A stretch of DNA of 64,000 nucleotides from DSXH01 sp020724325. Lineage in GTDB: Bacteria > Bacteroidota > Ignavibacteria > Ignavibacteriales > Melioribacteraceae. Shown piece after piece: positions 8,425 through 18,023 of the stretch. The stretch lies in NCBI GenBank assembly GCA_040756515.1, contig JBFLYW010000009.1, positions 61,215-125,214 of the forward strand, given 5' to 3'. The translations under genes were made by a program, and so were the position numbers. Every line of letters starts with the position of its first letter. Position 1 is the stretch's first letter. The notes under the pieces were generated by a model. That model did not search any database and had not been told where the DNA came from. It worked only from the letters and a program-made list of their open reading frames with translations.

Positions 8425-9302
8425 GCTAAGTTCCTCACAGATTCTAATTGTTGTTCAAGTGGTTGATGGTAGAGTTCAATAAACTTATCTACACTTTCTT
8501 GGTTTTTGAACTGAAATGTAGCAGCTACTTCATGGTCAAGTTCCATATCATTATCCCAGCTGAAGAAACCGAGCTTCAATCTTTGAGTTATATAATCTGC
8601 AAAGTGAACTATAGATCCTATTGCTTTTGTACTGCTGCTTAAATGCGGTTTATGATGGCATCTAACTAAGTCGCAGAACTGTTCCGGAAAATTCCAGTTT
8701 TTGAGCAGCAGGTAACCTACTTCCTGGTGATCCATTCCAATAGCATTTACTTCAGCATCATAATACTTCATTCCCGTTTTAACCGATTCACATATCGAAA
8801 CGAAATCCGAATGGAGGTAACGGTGAATAACAGAAATACCAAGGTCGTGAAGTAAACCGCCTATAAAAGCGTCGCCGCTTAAACGCATTCCCATATCGTC
8901 TGCTATTTTCTTGCTTATGGTTGCGGTAATGTAAGAGTGAATCCAGAAATCTTTCTGGTTGAGATACTGATCGCTTTTGTTCTTCAAGGATTCCATCAGA
9001 GAAAGTGCTGTTACAATGTTCCGGATTTCATTAAATCCTAATATCATTATTGCATATTCTATTGATGCAACTCTTCGCGAAAGTCCATAAAAAGGTGAAT
9101 TGGAAATTGTAAGTATCTTAACTACCAAGCTTTGGTCTTTAGAAATTGCTTTTGCCAGAGTCTGCGGACTTGTATTGATATCTTTAAGCAGATCAAGAAC
9201 TTCGGTTAAAATTCTTGGTGCCGGAGAGAGGTTTGTAACCCTTTTCATTATTAATTCGGTTCTCTCTCTTTTCTGTGTTTGATCGAATGACATTATGTAC
9301 AT
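8421..9302 (-). CDS. HDOD domain signalling protein (second of a tandem pair)
   Basis: 293 residues occupied by one HDOD domain (about 25-225). HDOD is a degenerate relative of the HD phosphohydrolases common in signalling proteins. Visible motifs include LSPAPRILTEVLDLLKD, DQSLVVKILTISNSPFYG, FIGGLLHDLGISVI and VRCHHKPHL. It is clearly paralogous to the next upstream gene, which has the same motifs in the same order. HDOD proteins usually act in regulatory pathways of motility, but the exact reaction is not known. It is 8 bp downstream of its paralogue and overlaps the pseudokinase gene. Confidence 0.88.
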   Translation of the reverse strand: MYIMSFDQTQKRERTELIMKRVTNLSPAPRILTEVLDLLKDINTSPQTLAKAISKDQSLVVKILTISNSPFYGLSRRVASIEYAIMILGFNEIRNIVTALSLMESLKNKSDQYLNQKDFWIHSYITATISKKIADDMGMRLSGDAFIGGLLHDLGISVIHRYLHSDFVSICESVKTGMKYYDAEVNAIGMDHQEVGYLLLKNWNFPEQFCDLVRCHHKPHLSSSTKAIGSIVHFADYITQRLKLGFFSWDNDMELDHEVAATFQFKNQESVDKFIELYHQPLEQQLESVRNLA

Positions 9303-9310
9303 AGCTCTTT

Positions 9311-10180
9311 CTAGTTTAGTGATTCAAAATGTGTTTTAAATAATTCTTCGTATGAAAGCAGAAATTTTTCCAGATTATCTATTGTGCCAAATCCGAGGAT
9401 ATCAACAACATTGTTGTCAAATTGATAATTTTTATCCCATTCGAATGAACCAACATCAAATTTCTGGGTTATATAATCAACAAGATGAATTAATGAAGCA
9501 AGAACAGGATTTTTTTTGGATATAGACGGAACGTGATGAAACGAAACTGCATCACTTATGAACGACGGGAAATTCCATTTTTCAAATAAATATTCTGCAA
9601 TATCTCCGTGCGTAAAACCAAGCACTATTTTTTCAGCTTGTAAATGAGTTATATCTTCAGTCTTTACTAATTCAAGTATTTTCTTGAAATCTCTATGCAT
9701 GTATTTCTGAATTACTAAGAGACCAAGATCATGCAGTAAACCTGCAGTAAAAACTTCGCCGGATTTTGGATAACGGAGATCAGTCGCAATTTTTTTCGCT
9801 GTGGTTCCTACCATTAGCGAATGCTTCCAATAATTATTATGATTCCAATCAGCACCATTCTTTGCTTTGAACATTTCCATCATAGTTAAAGCAAGCAATA
9901 GACTTCTTATGTGTTCCAGCCCGATTATCACAATTGCAAAATCTATCGTAGCAACTCTTCTTGGAATTCCATACATAGGCGAATTAGCAACAGCAAGAAT
10001 TTTAGTTGCAATCGATTGATCCTGAGAGATTACTTTGCACAAATCCGAAGCGCTGGTATTCTCATTATCCAGCATCTGAGATACTTCCGTAATTATGTGA
10101 GGTATAGTTGGAAGATTTCCCACAGCGGACAATTGATTTTTAATTTTCAGTTTAATATCTATTACATTAGTATCAAGCAT
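9311..10180 (-). CDS. HDOD domain signalling protein (first of a tandem pair)
   Basis: 289 residues with one HDOD domain: LPTIPHIITEVSQML, DQSIATKILAVANSPMYGIPRR, TAGLLHDLGLLVIQKY and AVSFHHVPS. It shares domain order and many residues with the downstream gene, indicating tandem duplication followed by divergence. The start overlaps the 3' end of fliA by 8 bp, so it belongs to the sigma-28 gene's transcript. A role in flagellar regulation is inferred from location only. Confidence 0.88.
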   Translation of the reverse strand: MLDTNVIDIKLKIKNQLSAVGNLPTIPHIITEVSQMLDNENTSASDLCKVISQDQSIATKILAVANSPMYGIPRRVATIDFAIVIIGLEHIRSLLLALTMMEMFKAKNGADWNHNNYWKHSLMVGTTAKKIATDLRYPKSGEVFTAGLLHDLGLLVIQKYMHRDFKKILELVKTEDITHLQAEKIVLGFTHGDIAEYLFEKWNFPSFISDAVSFHHVPSISKKNPVLASLIHLVDYITQKFDVGSFEWDKNYQFDNNVVDILGFGTIDNLEKFLLSYEELFKTHFESLN

Positions 10181-10805
10181 TGTAGAGAACCAGCTTTTGT
10201 TTTAACGACTTAATTATTTTTGAATGAAGTTGAGAAACTCTTGATACGGTAATGTTAAGCAGCTTTGCAATTTCCTGATAATTCAATTCTTCGTAATAGT
10301 AAAGGGAAAGAATATTTCTGTCCCGTTCGTTCAAACTTTTTACCAGTTCAACTAATTTTTCTTTCAATTCGTTTTTCTCCAATATGTTGCCCGGTTCCTC
10401 ATAATCCCCAGAAACCATTTCGTAAAGCTGCATACCTTCATCTTCAACAATAGAACTATTCAGGGAGACAGAAGAAGAAGTATTAACAGTAATTCCTTCG
10501 GAATCGCAAACGGTTTCGTATTTCGGACTGTATTTTCTCAGTTCGTCATAAATTTTACCTCGAATTCTCTGGATGGCGTATGTTTCGAACTTTGTTCCGT
10601 AATCCGGATCAAAACGATCGATAGCCTCGCTTAACCCTTCTATACCAAATTGGAAATAGTCGCGCCTATCGAACAATTCGTTTTGAATAAAATTTGATTT
10701 GTGGATTACATAATGAACAAGATTAACATAATTCATAATGATCTGTTTTTTTAGATCACTAGTTGGATTGTTCTTAAAGTTTGCCCAAATATTGCTGTTA
10801 TTCAT
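10173..10805 (-). CDS. fliA: Flagellar sigma factor FliA (sigma-28)
   Basis: 210-residue group 3 sigma factor. Region 2 reads DYFQFGIEGLSEAIDRFDPD, then KFETYAIQRIRGKIYDELRK; region 4 ends with LNYQEIAKLLNITVSRVSQLHSKI, a helix-turn-helix for the -35 element. It should direct RNA polymerase to late flagellar and chemotaxis promoters; a matching site is present upstream of the chemotaxis operon at 39,802-39,828. No flgM-like anti-sigma gene is recognisable in the window. It overlaps the 78-residue membrane gene upstream and the HDOD gene downstream. Confidence 0.95.
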   Translation of the reverse strand: MNNSNIWANFKNNPTSDLKKQIIMNYVNLVHYVIHKSNFIQNELFDRRDYFQFGIEGLSEAIDRFDPDYGTKFETYAIQRIRGKIYDELRKYSPKYETVCDSEGITVNTSSSVSLNSSIVEDEGMQLYEMVSGDYEEPGNILEKNELKEKLVELVKSLNERDRNILSLYYYEELNYQEIAKLLNITVSRVSQLHSKIIKSLKQKLVLYNA

Positions 10806-11034
10806 TTTCGTTGGTCCCTGCTAAGTCGTTTGTATATCTGTTTATTTTTTCGAATGAATTTTTGTTTATTGATTTTATTAGTCCAATTGCTATTAAACTA
10901 AGCAGCACCGTCAGCATAATAAAAATTACAAAGGAGTTAAGAAGAACAGATACTATGGCTAATCCTTTTTGAGTGAAGTAGATTACAGAAAAGAAAAAGA
11001 CAAGTAAGCCGGCATGCAAAATTATTTTGTTCAT
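10798..11034 (-). CDS. Small two-helix membrane protein upstream of fliA
   Basis: 78 residues, family not recognised. Two membrane helices are clear (about 5-32 and 34-56), followed by a short charged tail (KSINKNSFEKINRYTNDLAGTNENE). It has a good ribosome site (AAGGAG shortly before the ATG) and overlaps the start of fliA by 8 bp, so the two are translationally coupled. The gene follows a 97-bp gap after flhG that contains an inverted repeat, and may open a sub-operon. Function is unknown. Confidence 0.7.
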   Translation of the reverse strand: MNKIILHAGLLVFFFSVIYFTQKGLAIVSVLLNSFVIFIMLTVLLSLIAIGLIKSINKNSFEKINRYTNDLAGTNENE

Positions 11035-11052
11035 TCATTCTCCTTTTTACGG

Positions 11053-11089
11053 ATACAGATTCAAACACTATACCAGCAAAAATCTGTAT
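11053..11089 (-). promoter_or_regulatory. Inverted repeat upstream of the fliA sub-operon
   Basis: A perfect 9-bp inverted repeat (ATACAGATT / AATCTGTAT) with a 19-nt loop sits in the 97-bp gap between flhG and the 78-residue gene. No T-run follows on the minus strand, so it is not a simple terminator. It may be an operator, an attenuating hairpin or a leader structure; the sequence alone does not decide. Confidence 0.35.
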
Positions 11090-11131
11090 TGACTGGTGTA
11101 GAAAAGCGTTTTTTAGCCCGTAATTGGGGAA

Positions 11132-11980
11132 TTAAATTCGGGTGAGACGCAACGACTGGTTATTATTAGCCACTTGAGTGATTTTCAATAACCTTATTGC
11201 CAGCTCATTAATTTCGAGTGCGGATTTGGTGTTCGGATATGATTTTATCAATATAGTTTGTTCCATAATGGATTTATAAACGTTACGGTCGTAGCCGATA
11301 ACACCAAGCAGACTAACTTCTGATTTTAGAAAATGTCTTAATGCAGTCGATAAATTTTGAAATGCAGAATCGCTGTCGTCTTTGCTTTCGGACTTGTTAA
11401 AGACAACATAATTTTTTGTTAGATCGGTATTTTCAATAATAAATTTCAATAAAACGTAGGCATCCATTACAGAAGTAGGTTCGGGTGTAGCAACTACAAT
11501 ATTGTAATCGGATTTACTTAATTGTCTCAGAGTAATTTCATCTGCTCCGGCTGCGCTGTCAAGAACTATGTAGTCGTATTGTGGAGCTATTTTATTCAGT
11601 TGAATAAAAAAATAGTCGGTAAATTCTTTAGTAAGCTTAGGATGATCTGCGGCACCGGAATCCCCGAAAATTATATCCATACTGTCAGAATAATGAAACA
11701 CAATTTCGCGTAATACTTTTCTCTGGTTAAAAAAATCTGTTAATGTGTTTTCGGCTGCATGATTAATGAAGAGATGAATGTTAGGAAAATTGCAGTCCAG
11801 ATCTGCCAGCAGAACACTTTTACCTAATCTGGATAACTGATAAGTTAGGTTCAACGCAAAAAAGCTCTTTCCGGTACCTCCTTTTCCTGATGTAACAGAT
11901 ATAATTTTTGAAAGAGGATTTAACCGGGTTCTATCCTCAAGCTTTCGTAATTCAATTAGTCTGGATACTTGATCATTCAT
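11132..11980 (-). CDS. flhG: FlhG/FleN MinD-like ATPase
   Basis: 282-residue ParA/MinD-family ATPase with a deviant Walker A (SVTSGKGGTGKSFFALNL, about 28-46) and a LDSAAGAD switch. The N-terminus contains NDQVSRLIELR, equivalent to the DQAxxLR helix by which FlhG stimulates FlhF GTPase. FlhG limits flagellar number by acting on FlhF and on the switch complex. The gene overlaps flhF by 1 bp, the common flhF-flhG pairing. The C-terminal amphipathic helix is plausible (EINELAIRLLKI). Confidence 0.93.
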   Translation of the reverse strand: MNDQVSRLIELRKLEDRTRLNPLSKIISVTSGKGGTGKSFFALNLTYQLSRLGKSVLLADLDCNFPNIHLFINHAAENTLTDFFNQRKVLREIVFHYSDSMDIIFGDSGAADHPKLTKEFTDYFFIQLNKIAPQYDYIVLDSAAGADEITLRQLSKSDYNIVVATPEPTSVMDAYVLLKFIIENTDLTKNYVVFNKSESKDDSDSAFQNLSTALRHFLKSEVSLLGVIGYDRNVYKSIMEQTILIKSYPNTKSALEINELAIRLLKITQVANNNQSLRLTRI

Positions 11981-13089
11981 TAATAAAGTTTTCCCGAAAA
12001 AATTAATTTAGCTAATTGTTCGGAGTTAACAGAAATTATATCGTCTGGTATAACCTGTCCGTTTGTTAAAAACATTACAGGTACATTGCTGTTATAAACA
12101 AAATTCAGGATGTTGCCATAAGATACAGCTTCATCAATCTTAGTAAATATAACTGAGCTGTAATTAAGAGGAGAAAATTTCTGGGAAATATCGATCAATG
12201 TTCTGGTAGAAGTTGTAGCGCTTGTTACAAGTATTGTTTCATCCGGGTTAACAGCATCAAGGTAAGCTTTAATATCTGATAAATTTTCTGCATTTCTCTG
12301 ACTTCTGCCAATAGTGTCAATAAATATTAAATCCTTGTCCTTAAATTTTTTCACAAGTTTAGACATATCGCCCGGCTCGTAAGCTACCGCCATTTCTATA
12401 TCGCTTATTTCAGAAAATATTCTTAACTGATCAATTGCACCAAGCCGGTATGTATCAATTGATATTAGACCTACATTCAATTTGTGAATTATCTTGGAAA
12501 TAATTGCAAGTTTTGCAATGCACGTAGTTTTACCTACACCGGTTGGACCAACAAGTGCAACTTTACTTAATTTATTTTTCTTTACGTTAAATTCTTTTGA
12601 AGGAATAAGAGATGCTATACCAGAGATCAAATAACTTTCCAATTTAGAAACATCCACCAATCCGTTATAATTTTCGAGCTGATTAATAAGCTCTTTAACA
12701 ATATTTTTTTGAACTTCGTGATGTATAAGAACATCTGCAAGTTCTTTTAATTCCTGCTCTTTTTCATTCAGCTGCTTTCTTTCAACAATATTATTGCTTG
12801 CAACATTATTCTTTACTATTTCTTTTTCCTGAAAGACTTTTTTCTTAAGTTTTTCGAGTTCCAGCTCTAATTCAGTTTTTGCCTGGGTATTATGTGTAAA
12901 AATCGGTTCAACTTTTTTACTTTGCTTTTTATCCAGTCCGGCTGTTATTTCGAACATTTTCTTAACATTAAATCTCCTATCCCCTTCAATTACTCTTGTA
13001 CCAAGAATAATTGCATCGCCGCCAAGTTCGGCTTTCATCTGTTCTATTGCTTCTTTTAATGTAGGGGCAAGAAATTTTTTAATCTGCAT
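11980..13089 (-). CDS. flhF: SRP-type GTPase FlhF
   Basis: 369 residues: an N-terminal basic/B domain and charged linker (about 1-170), then the SRP GTPase domain with the G1 loop at 181-190 (GPTGVGKTTC), DTYRLGAIDQL and FIDTIGRS. FlhF recruits the first flagellar components and sets the pole at which the flagellum forms. It overlaps flhA by 11 bp and flhG by 1 bp. Confidence 0.95.
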   Translation of the reverse strand: MQIKKFLAPTLKEAIEQMKAELGGDAIILGTRVIEGDRRFNVKKMFEITAGLDKKQSKKVEPIFTHNTQAKTELELELEKLKKKVFQEKEIVKNNVASNNIVERKQLNEKEQELKELADVLIHHEVQKNIVKELINQLENYNGLVDVSKLESYLISGIASLIPSKEFNVKKNKLSKVALVGPTGVGKTTCIAKLAIISKIIHKLNVGLISIDTYRLGAIDQLRIFSEISDIEMAVAYEPGDMSKLVKKFKDKDLIFIDTIGRSQRNAENLSDIKAYLDAVNPDETILVTSATTSTRTLIDISQKFSPLNYSSVIFTKIDEAVSYGNILNFVYNSNVPVMFLTNGQVIPDDIISVNSEQLAKLIFSGKLY

Positions 13090-15133
13090 TTTCTACCTCT
13101 AATTTACCAAGGAATTCAATTTCTACATTAGCCGGTAATTCGCTGAATGATAAGAGGGCAAGCTCCGGGAAACTAGAATTTATTAATCGATAAATATATG
13201 GTCTAATTGCGGCAGAAGTTATTAATACCGGCGGATAACCAAGTGAATTAAACTTTTCAATAGCAAGTTGAATACTAGTATTTAATTCCCTTAATACTTT
13301 TGTGCTCAGCCCTAAAGTAACCGCACTATCTTTCTGAGACTGCAAGGAATTTGTAACAAGAGTTTCTAAATTTTCGCTTAAAGTAACAGCATGAATAATT
13401 CCGTTTGCATCTCTGTAAATATTAGCTATTGTATCTCCAATGGTATGTCTTACATATTCTGTAAGCACATCAATGTTCTTGGTGGTTTTGGAATAGTCAA
13501 TCAACGCTTCCAAAATTCTAACAAAATCTTTAATAGGAATATTCTCCTTTAGCAGATTTTGAAGTACTTTTTGAATCATTCCTAAATTAAGCAGGTCTGG
13601 ATTTACATCTTCAACAACAGCCGGATATTCCTTCTTGATATTTTCGAGTAGTTGTTTGACTTCCTGACGAGATAAGATTTTATCGAAGTTCTTTTTAAGA
13701 GTTTCTTGTAAATGAGTAGCCAGAACCGAGATACAATCTACAACGGTGTAACCAACCATTTCGGCTTTTTCTTTATCTTCATAAATTATCCAGTAACTAA
13801 TCATTCCGAAAGCCGGATCGGTCGTTTGAATTCCGGTTACCTGTTCTTCAATTCCGCCCGGATTCATTGCGAGGTATCGATCTGGATAGATCTCAAATCC
13901 GCTCACAACATTTCCCTTAATTTTGATAATATATTCATTTGGCGGGAGCTGTAAATTATCTCTTACGCGCACCGGTGGAATTAATACTCCGTATTCAAGG
14001 GCAATCATTTTTCTTGTAGAAGAAATTTTCTGAAAAAGATTTCCGCCTTGCTGCTCATCAACCAGACTAACCAATCCATATCCAATTTCAATTTCAATTG
14101 GGTCGACCTGGAGGTATTGTTCAACTTTTTCTTCTGCCTGTTCTAATGCAACAATTTTCTGATCGCCCTGAGCAGCAGGAATTTCTGAGGCTTTATTTTT
14201 CTTAACGGCAAATGAAGCTGCTCCTAAGACGCCGGCAAGAACCATAAAAGGAACTGATGGCATTCCGGGAATAAACGCAAACATAAAGATTGCACCAGAT
14301 ACTGTTGCGAGCACACGTGAATTGGAAAACAATTGGGACTTAATCTGTAAATCGAGCGCCGAGCCGGATGCACTTCTTGTTACTACCAAACCTGCTGCAG
14401 TAGCTATTACTAATGCAGGTATCTGAGAAACTAAACCATCGCCAATGGTAAGAATTGTATAATTCTGAACCGCTTCAGAAAAACTCATTCCACGCTGCGC
14501 TACTCCAATAACAAATCCGCCAATTATATTTATTCCGCTTATTATTAGTCCGGCAATTGCATCTCCTTTAACAAACTTGCTGGCGCCGTCCATTGCACCA
14601 TAGAATTCTGCTTCGCGGGAAATTAGGTCCCGGCGTTTACGTGCTTCCGATTCTGTAATAAGCCCGGTATTTAAGTCTGCATCAATTGCCATCTGCTTTC
14701 CGGGCATTGCATCAAGAGTAAAACGTGCAGCTACTTCAGAAATTCTTCCGGAGCCTTTAATAATTACTATGAACTGAATAACCAGTAAAATTAGGAATAT
14801 AATAAAACCAACTACATAGTCTCCGCTAACCACAAATGTTCCGAAGGATTCAATTACTTTACCGGCGTATCCATCAATAAGAATTAACCTGGTAGAGCTT
14901 ATGTTAAGTCCTAATCGGAAAAGAGTTGTTACCAGTAATAATCCGGGGAAGACAGAAATATCAAGAGGAGATTGAATGTATAGCGAAACAATAAGAATTA
15001 AAACTGCGAGTGTTATGTTTAATGAAAGCAGAAAATCGAGCAGAGTTGGCGGTAATGGAATTAACATAAGTCCTAACATAAGTATAAGACCTAATGCTAA
15101 AACTATATCGCTATTTCTTCCAACAATTTTCAT
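13079..15133 (-). CDS. flhA: Flagellar export gate protein FlhA
   Basis: 684 residues, normal for FlhA. The N-terminal half has about eight membrane helices with the FHIPEP loop (DADLNTGLITESEARKRR, then FYGAMDGASKFVKGD); the C-terminal half, from about 340, is the soluble ring domain that binds chaperone-substrate complexes. It forms the nonameric export gate with FlhB and FliPQR. The gene is 1 bp from flhB and overlaps flhF. Confidence 0.97.
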   Translation of the reverse strand: MKIVGRNSDIVLALGLILMLGLMLIPLPPTLLDFLLSLNITLAVLILIVSLYIQSPLDISVFPGLLLVTTLFRLGLNISSTRLILIDGYAGKVIESFGTFVVSGDYVVGFIIFLILLVIQFIVIIKGSGRISEVAARFTLDAMPGKQMAIDADLNTGLITESEARKRRDLISREAEFYGAMDGASKFVKGDAIAGLIISGINIIGGFVIGVAQRGMSFSEAVQNYTILTIGDGLVSQIPALVIATAAGLVVTRSASGSALDLQIKSQLFSNSRVLATVSGAIFMFAFIPGMPSVPFMVLAGVLGAASFAVKKNKASEIPAAQGDQKIVALEQAEEKVEQYLQVDPIEIEIGYGLVSLVDEQQGGNLFQKISSTRKMIALEYGVLIPPVRVRDNLQLPPNEYIIKIKGNVVSGFEIYPDRYLAMNPGGIEEQVTGIQTTDPAFGMISYWIIYEDKEKAEMVGYTVVDCISVLATHLQETLKKNFDKILSRQEVKQLLENIKKEYPAVVEDVNPDLLNLGMIQKVLQNLLKENIPIKDFVRILEALIDYSKTTKNIDVLTEYVRHTIGDTIANIYRDANGIIHAVTLSENLETLVTNSLQSQKDSAVTLGLSTKVLRELNTSIQLAIEKFNSLGYPPVLITSAAIRPYIYRLINSSFPELALLSFSELPANVEIEFLGKLEVENAD

Positions 15134-15134
15134 A

Positions 15135-16220
15135 TCAGATTATACTTTTTTTCTTTTTGATTTTCTTTAACTGGTAGAGATAAGCAAGAATTTGAGCAAC
15201 AGCTTTGAATAACTTGGCAGGAATAAAATCTCCGATTTCGCACGATTTATATAAAGCACGCGCTAATTCAACGTCTTCATGCAGAGGTACATTATTTTCT
15301 TCGGCAATCTTTTTAATACGTTGAGCAAGTTCATCAAGACCTTTAGCAACAACTTTTGGAGCAGAATCTTTCTGCAAATCATATTTCAATGCAACGGCAA
15401 CATGTGTAGGATTGGTAATAACAACATCGGCAGTTGGAATATCTTTCATCATTCTGTTTCTTGCAGATTGAAACATTTGTTTACGGATACGGGCTTTAAT
15501 TTGAGGGTCGCCTTCAAGCTGCTTGTATTCCTCTTTCACTTCGGTTTTGGTCATCCTCATCTGCTTTTTGAATTTATATCTCTGGAATAGAAAATCGATT
15601 AAAGCAATAACAGCAAAGAACAATACAATTTTCCAGACCAGTGTAAATGCAGAATTTAACATAAATTGGACGGTGTCTTCAATACTCAAATTGATCAGGT
15701 AAGTAGCATCATCAATAAGTTTCTTAATAATAAAGTAAGTAAATAAACTTATAATAATCAGTTTAAGAACGGATTTTAAAATTTCGACATAAGCGTGTGA
15801 GGAGAAAAATATTCTTTTAATACCGCTTAAAGGATTGAACCGCGACAACTCCATTTTAAATGCTTTGGGCGCTAACTTAAAACCGATTTGAGCAATGTTA
15901 CTTACAAATGCTATTGCAATTATTCCGCCAATTATCGGAAGCATAAATAAAAAGAAGAAAAGGGACCACTTTATTGCATAGGTTTGAATAACTGCTTTGG
16001 ATAATTCAAGTGTATTAAGGGAACTAAATATTTCTTTTGTGAATTGTCCAAGCAATTCGCCGGAATAATTTTTTGTAAGAAAGATCAGCATAAGTCCAAA
16101 TCCGAAAACTGCGAGCGAATTAATCTCGGCACTTTTGGCAACCTGACCTTTATCCCGCGCATCGGTTAATTTCTTCGCGGTAGGTTCTTCGGTTTTTTCC
16201 TGTCCATCATACTCTGCCAT
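15135..16220 (-). CDS. flhB: Flagellar export switch protein FlhB
   Basis: 361 residues with four membrane helices and a cytoplasmic domain carrying the self-cleavage site NPTH (Asn270-Pro271), in the context DVVITNPTHVAVALKY. Cleavage there switches export from hook to filament substrates together with FliK. The N-terminal motif EKTEEPTAKKLTDARDKGQ is canonical. It overlaps fliR by one base. Confidence 0.97.
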   Translation of the reverse strand: MAEYDGQEKTEEPTAKKLTDARDKGQVAKSAEINSLAVFGFGLMLIFLTKNYSGELLGQFTKEIFSSLNTLELSKAVIQTYAIKWSLFFFLFMLPIIGGIIAIAFVSNIAQIGFKLAPKAFKMELSRFNPLSGIKRIFFSSHAYVEILKSVLKLIIISLFTYFIIKKLIDDATYLINLSIEDTVQFMLNSAFTLVWKIVLFFAVIALIDFLFQRYKFKKQMRMTKTEVKEEYKQLEGDPQIKARIRKQMFQSARNRMMKDIPTADVVITNPTHVAVALKYDLQKDSAPKVVAKGLDELAQRIKKIAEENNVPLHEDVELARALYKSCEIGDFIPAKLFKAVAQILAYLYQLKKIKKKKSII

Positions 16221-16996
16221 TATACACTCATTCCTTTAATCAGTTTAAGTAGCTGCTCCTCGTATCCATGAAGAAGACTTTTTATAGCATAAATGTAAAA
16301 CGGGATAAGCGTAATTATCATTGTAACCCCCAAACCAATTTTCAGCGGCTGGGAAACAAAAAATATTTGAATATTAGGTATTACTCTTGCAATAATTCCT
16401 TCTGCCAGATGAACCAGAAAGAATGCAACGAGTATAGGCGATGCAATTTTAACAGCAATTGTAAATACTGTAAATGAATATTTTATTAATAATTGATAGA
16501 CCGGTTCATTAATAGTGTACTTTGCCAGAGGAATTGCTGAAAAGGAAGCAACCAATCCGGTTATAATATAGTGATGTCCGTTAATTAGTAAGAAAATCAT
16601 AACCGCGGTAAAGAAAAGGATTTCTCCTATAATATTGCTCTGCGTTTCTTCAAAAGGATTCAACACTTCTGCAAACATAAGACCCATATCAAACCCAATA
16701 ATGTGACCGGCAAAAGAAATTCCCCAGAATACAAAATTCAGAATATAACCCATTATTAAGCCGGTTATAATTTCTTTTATTGAATAAACTACTAAAGAAG
16801 CAAGGTTTAGCTCAATGCTGATATTTGTTTTATCGATTGTAAGAAATACTATGTATGCCAGAATTAAAGAGAGTGCAAGCTTTATTATAATAGGTATAGC
16901 TTTATGCCCGAAAACCGGTGCAGCAATAAACATTGCTGAAATTCTAAGGAAGATTAATAGCAGTATTATGAAGTCGAATACTAATATTTCTGTCAT
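16220..16996 (-). CDS. fliR: Flagellar export gate protein FliR
   Basis: 258-residue polytopic protein with about six membrane helices. Characteristic stretches are RISAMFIAAPVFGHKAIP at the N-terminus and LAEGIIARVIPNIQIFFVSQPLKIGLG near residue 195. FliR closes the FliPQR export pore. Single-base overlaps with both fliQ and flhB support one transcript. Confidence 0.95.
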   Translation of the reverse strand: MTEILVFDFIILLLIFLRISAMFIAAPVFGHKAIPIIIKLALSLILAYIVFLTIDKTNISIELNLASLVVYSIKEIITGLIMGYILNFVFWGISFAGHIIGFDMGLMFAEVLNPFEETQSNIIGEILFFTAVMIFLLINGHHYIITGLVASFSAIPLAKYTINEPVYQLLIKYSFTVFTIAVKIASPILVAFFLVHLAEGIIARVIPNIQIFFVSQPLKIGLGVTMIITLIPFYIYAIKSLLHGYEEQLLKLIKGMSV

Positions 16997-17262
16997 TATA
17001 CAATTGTTAAAAACAAAGTGAACATTTTTGTAGTTAGAGCAACAAGCTTATCAATTATCCACGGCAGCAGGAAGATAATTGCAATAGCTGTTGCAAGTAG
17101 TTTTGGTACAAATGTTAAAGTCATTTCTTGAATTGAAGTTGCCGCTTGAAAAATCGAAATAAATACACCAACTATAAGGGATACGCCCAGAACCGGTAAT
17201 AGAATTATAAATATTGTATAAAAAGCGTCCTTCAATATTTCTATGATTAGTTCTTCAGTCAT
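16996..17262 (-). CDS. fliQ: Flagellar export gate protein FliQ
   Basis: 88 residues from the ATG at 17262, which overlaps the fliP stop by one base (TAATG). A longer in-frame extension upstream would run into fliP and lacks family similarity, so it was discarded. Two membrane helices and the motifs MTEELIIEILKDAFYT and FQAATSIQEMTLTFVPKL are typical. It packs around FliP in the export pore. Confidence 0.95.
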   Translation of the reverse strand: MTEELIIEILKDAFYTIFIILLPVLGVSLIVGVFISIFQAATSIQEMTLTFVPKLLATAIAIIFLLPWIIDKLVALTTKMFTLFLTIV

Positions 17263-18023
17263 TAATGAAAACTCCTTACTAAGGATCCAATAATTAAATT
17301 CCATCCGTCAACAAGAATGAAGAGCAGTATCTTAAAAGGCAAAGAGATCATCATGGGCGGCATCATCATCATACCCATCGACATAAGAATACTGGAAATA
17401 ATCAAATCGACCATAATAAACGGAATAAACATGAAGAACCCGATTATGAAACCTGTTCTCAACTCGCTTAATACAAACGCCGGAATTAGAATATAGGTAG
17501 GTAGTTCTGTTCTGTTTTTAGGTCTTTCCAAACTGGCTAAGCTTACAAATAGTTCTAAGTCTTCTTCTCTAACATTCTTAAACATAAATTCACGAATTGG
17601 TTCAATTCCTTTATCGTATGCTTCGCTTACTTTAATTTTATTATCCATCAATGGTTTGATTGCATCTTCATTTACTTTATTCCATGTTGGAGCCATAATG
17701 AAAAAAGTAACAAATAGAGCAATACCTGCTAACAACTGGGATGGAGGCATCTGCTGCGTTCCGAGTGCATTCTTCAAAAAATGAAATACAATTATTATTC
17801 TAAGGTAAGCCGTTGTCATTATTACTATTGACGGCGCGAGAGACAAAATTGTCATTAACAACAGAATTTGTAACGTGGTGGATACATCGGAGCCATCCTG
17901 TGCAGTTCCAACTTGCAGATCAATTTTAGGGAATGGAATTGTCGTATTCTGCTGAGCTATTACATCTGAAAAGGATAATAGAGAAATACCTGAAACGAGT
18001 AAGGGGATTAGATACTTTTTCAT
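17262..18023 (-). CDS. fliP: Flagellar export gate protein FliP
   Basis: 253 residues with an N-terminal cleavable signal peptide (MKKYLIPLLVSGISLLSFSD), normal for FliP, then TTAYLRIIIVFHFLKNALGTQQMPPSQLL and a C-terminal SILMSMGMMMMPPMMISLPFK segment. It forms the core ring of the export pore with FliQ and FliR. It overlaps fliO by 4 bp and fliQ by 1 bp. Confidence 0.97.
   Translation of the reverse strand: MKKYLIPLLVSGISLLSFSDVIAQQNTTIPFPKIDLQVGTAQDGSDVSTTLQILLLMTILSLAPSIVIMTTAYLRIIIVFHFLKNALGTQQMPPSQLLAGIALFVTFFIMAPTWNKVNEDAIKPLMDNKIKVSEAYDKGIEPIREFMFKNVREEDLELFVSLASLERPKNRTELPTYILIPAFVLSELRTGFIIGFFMFIPFIMVDLIISSILMSMGMMMMPPMMISLPFKILLFILVDGWNLIIGSLVRSFH

Noticed and set aside
17263..17304. 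14-residue N-terminal extension of FliQ
   Set aside because: Conserved FliQ begins at MTEELIIEIL, whose ATG overlaps the fliP stop by one base.
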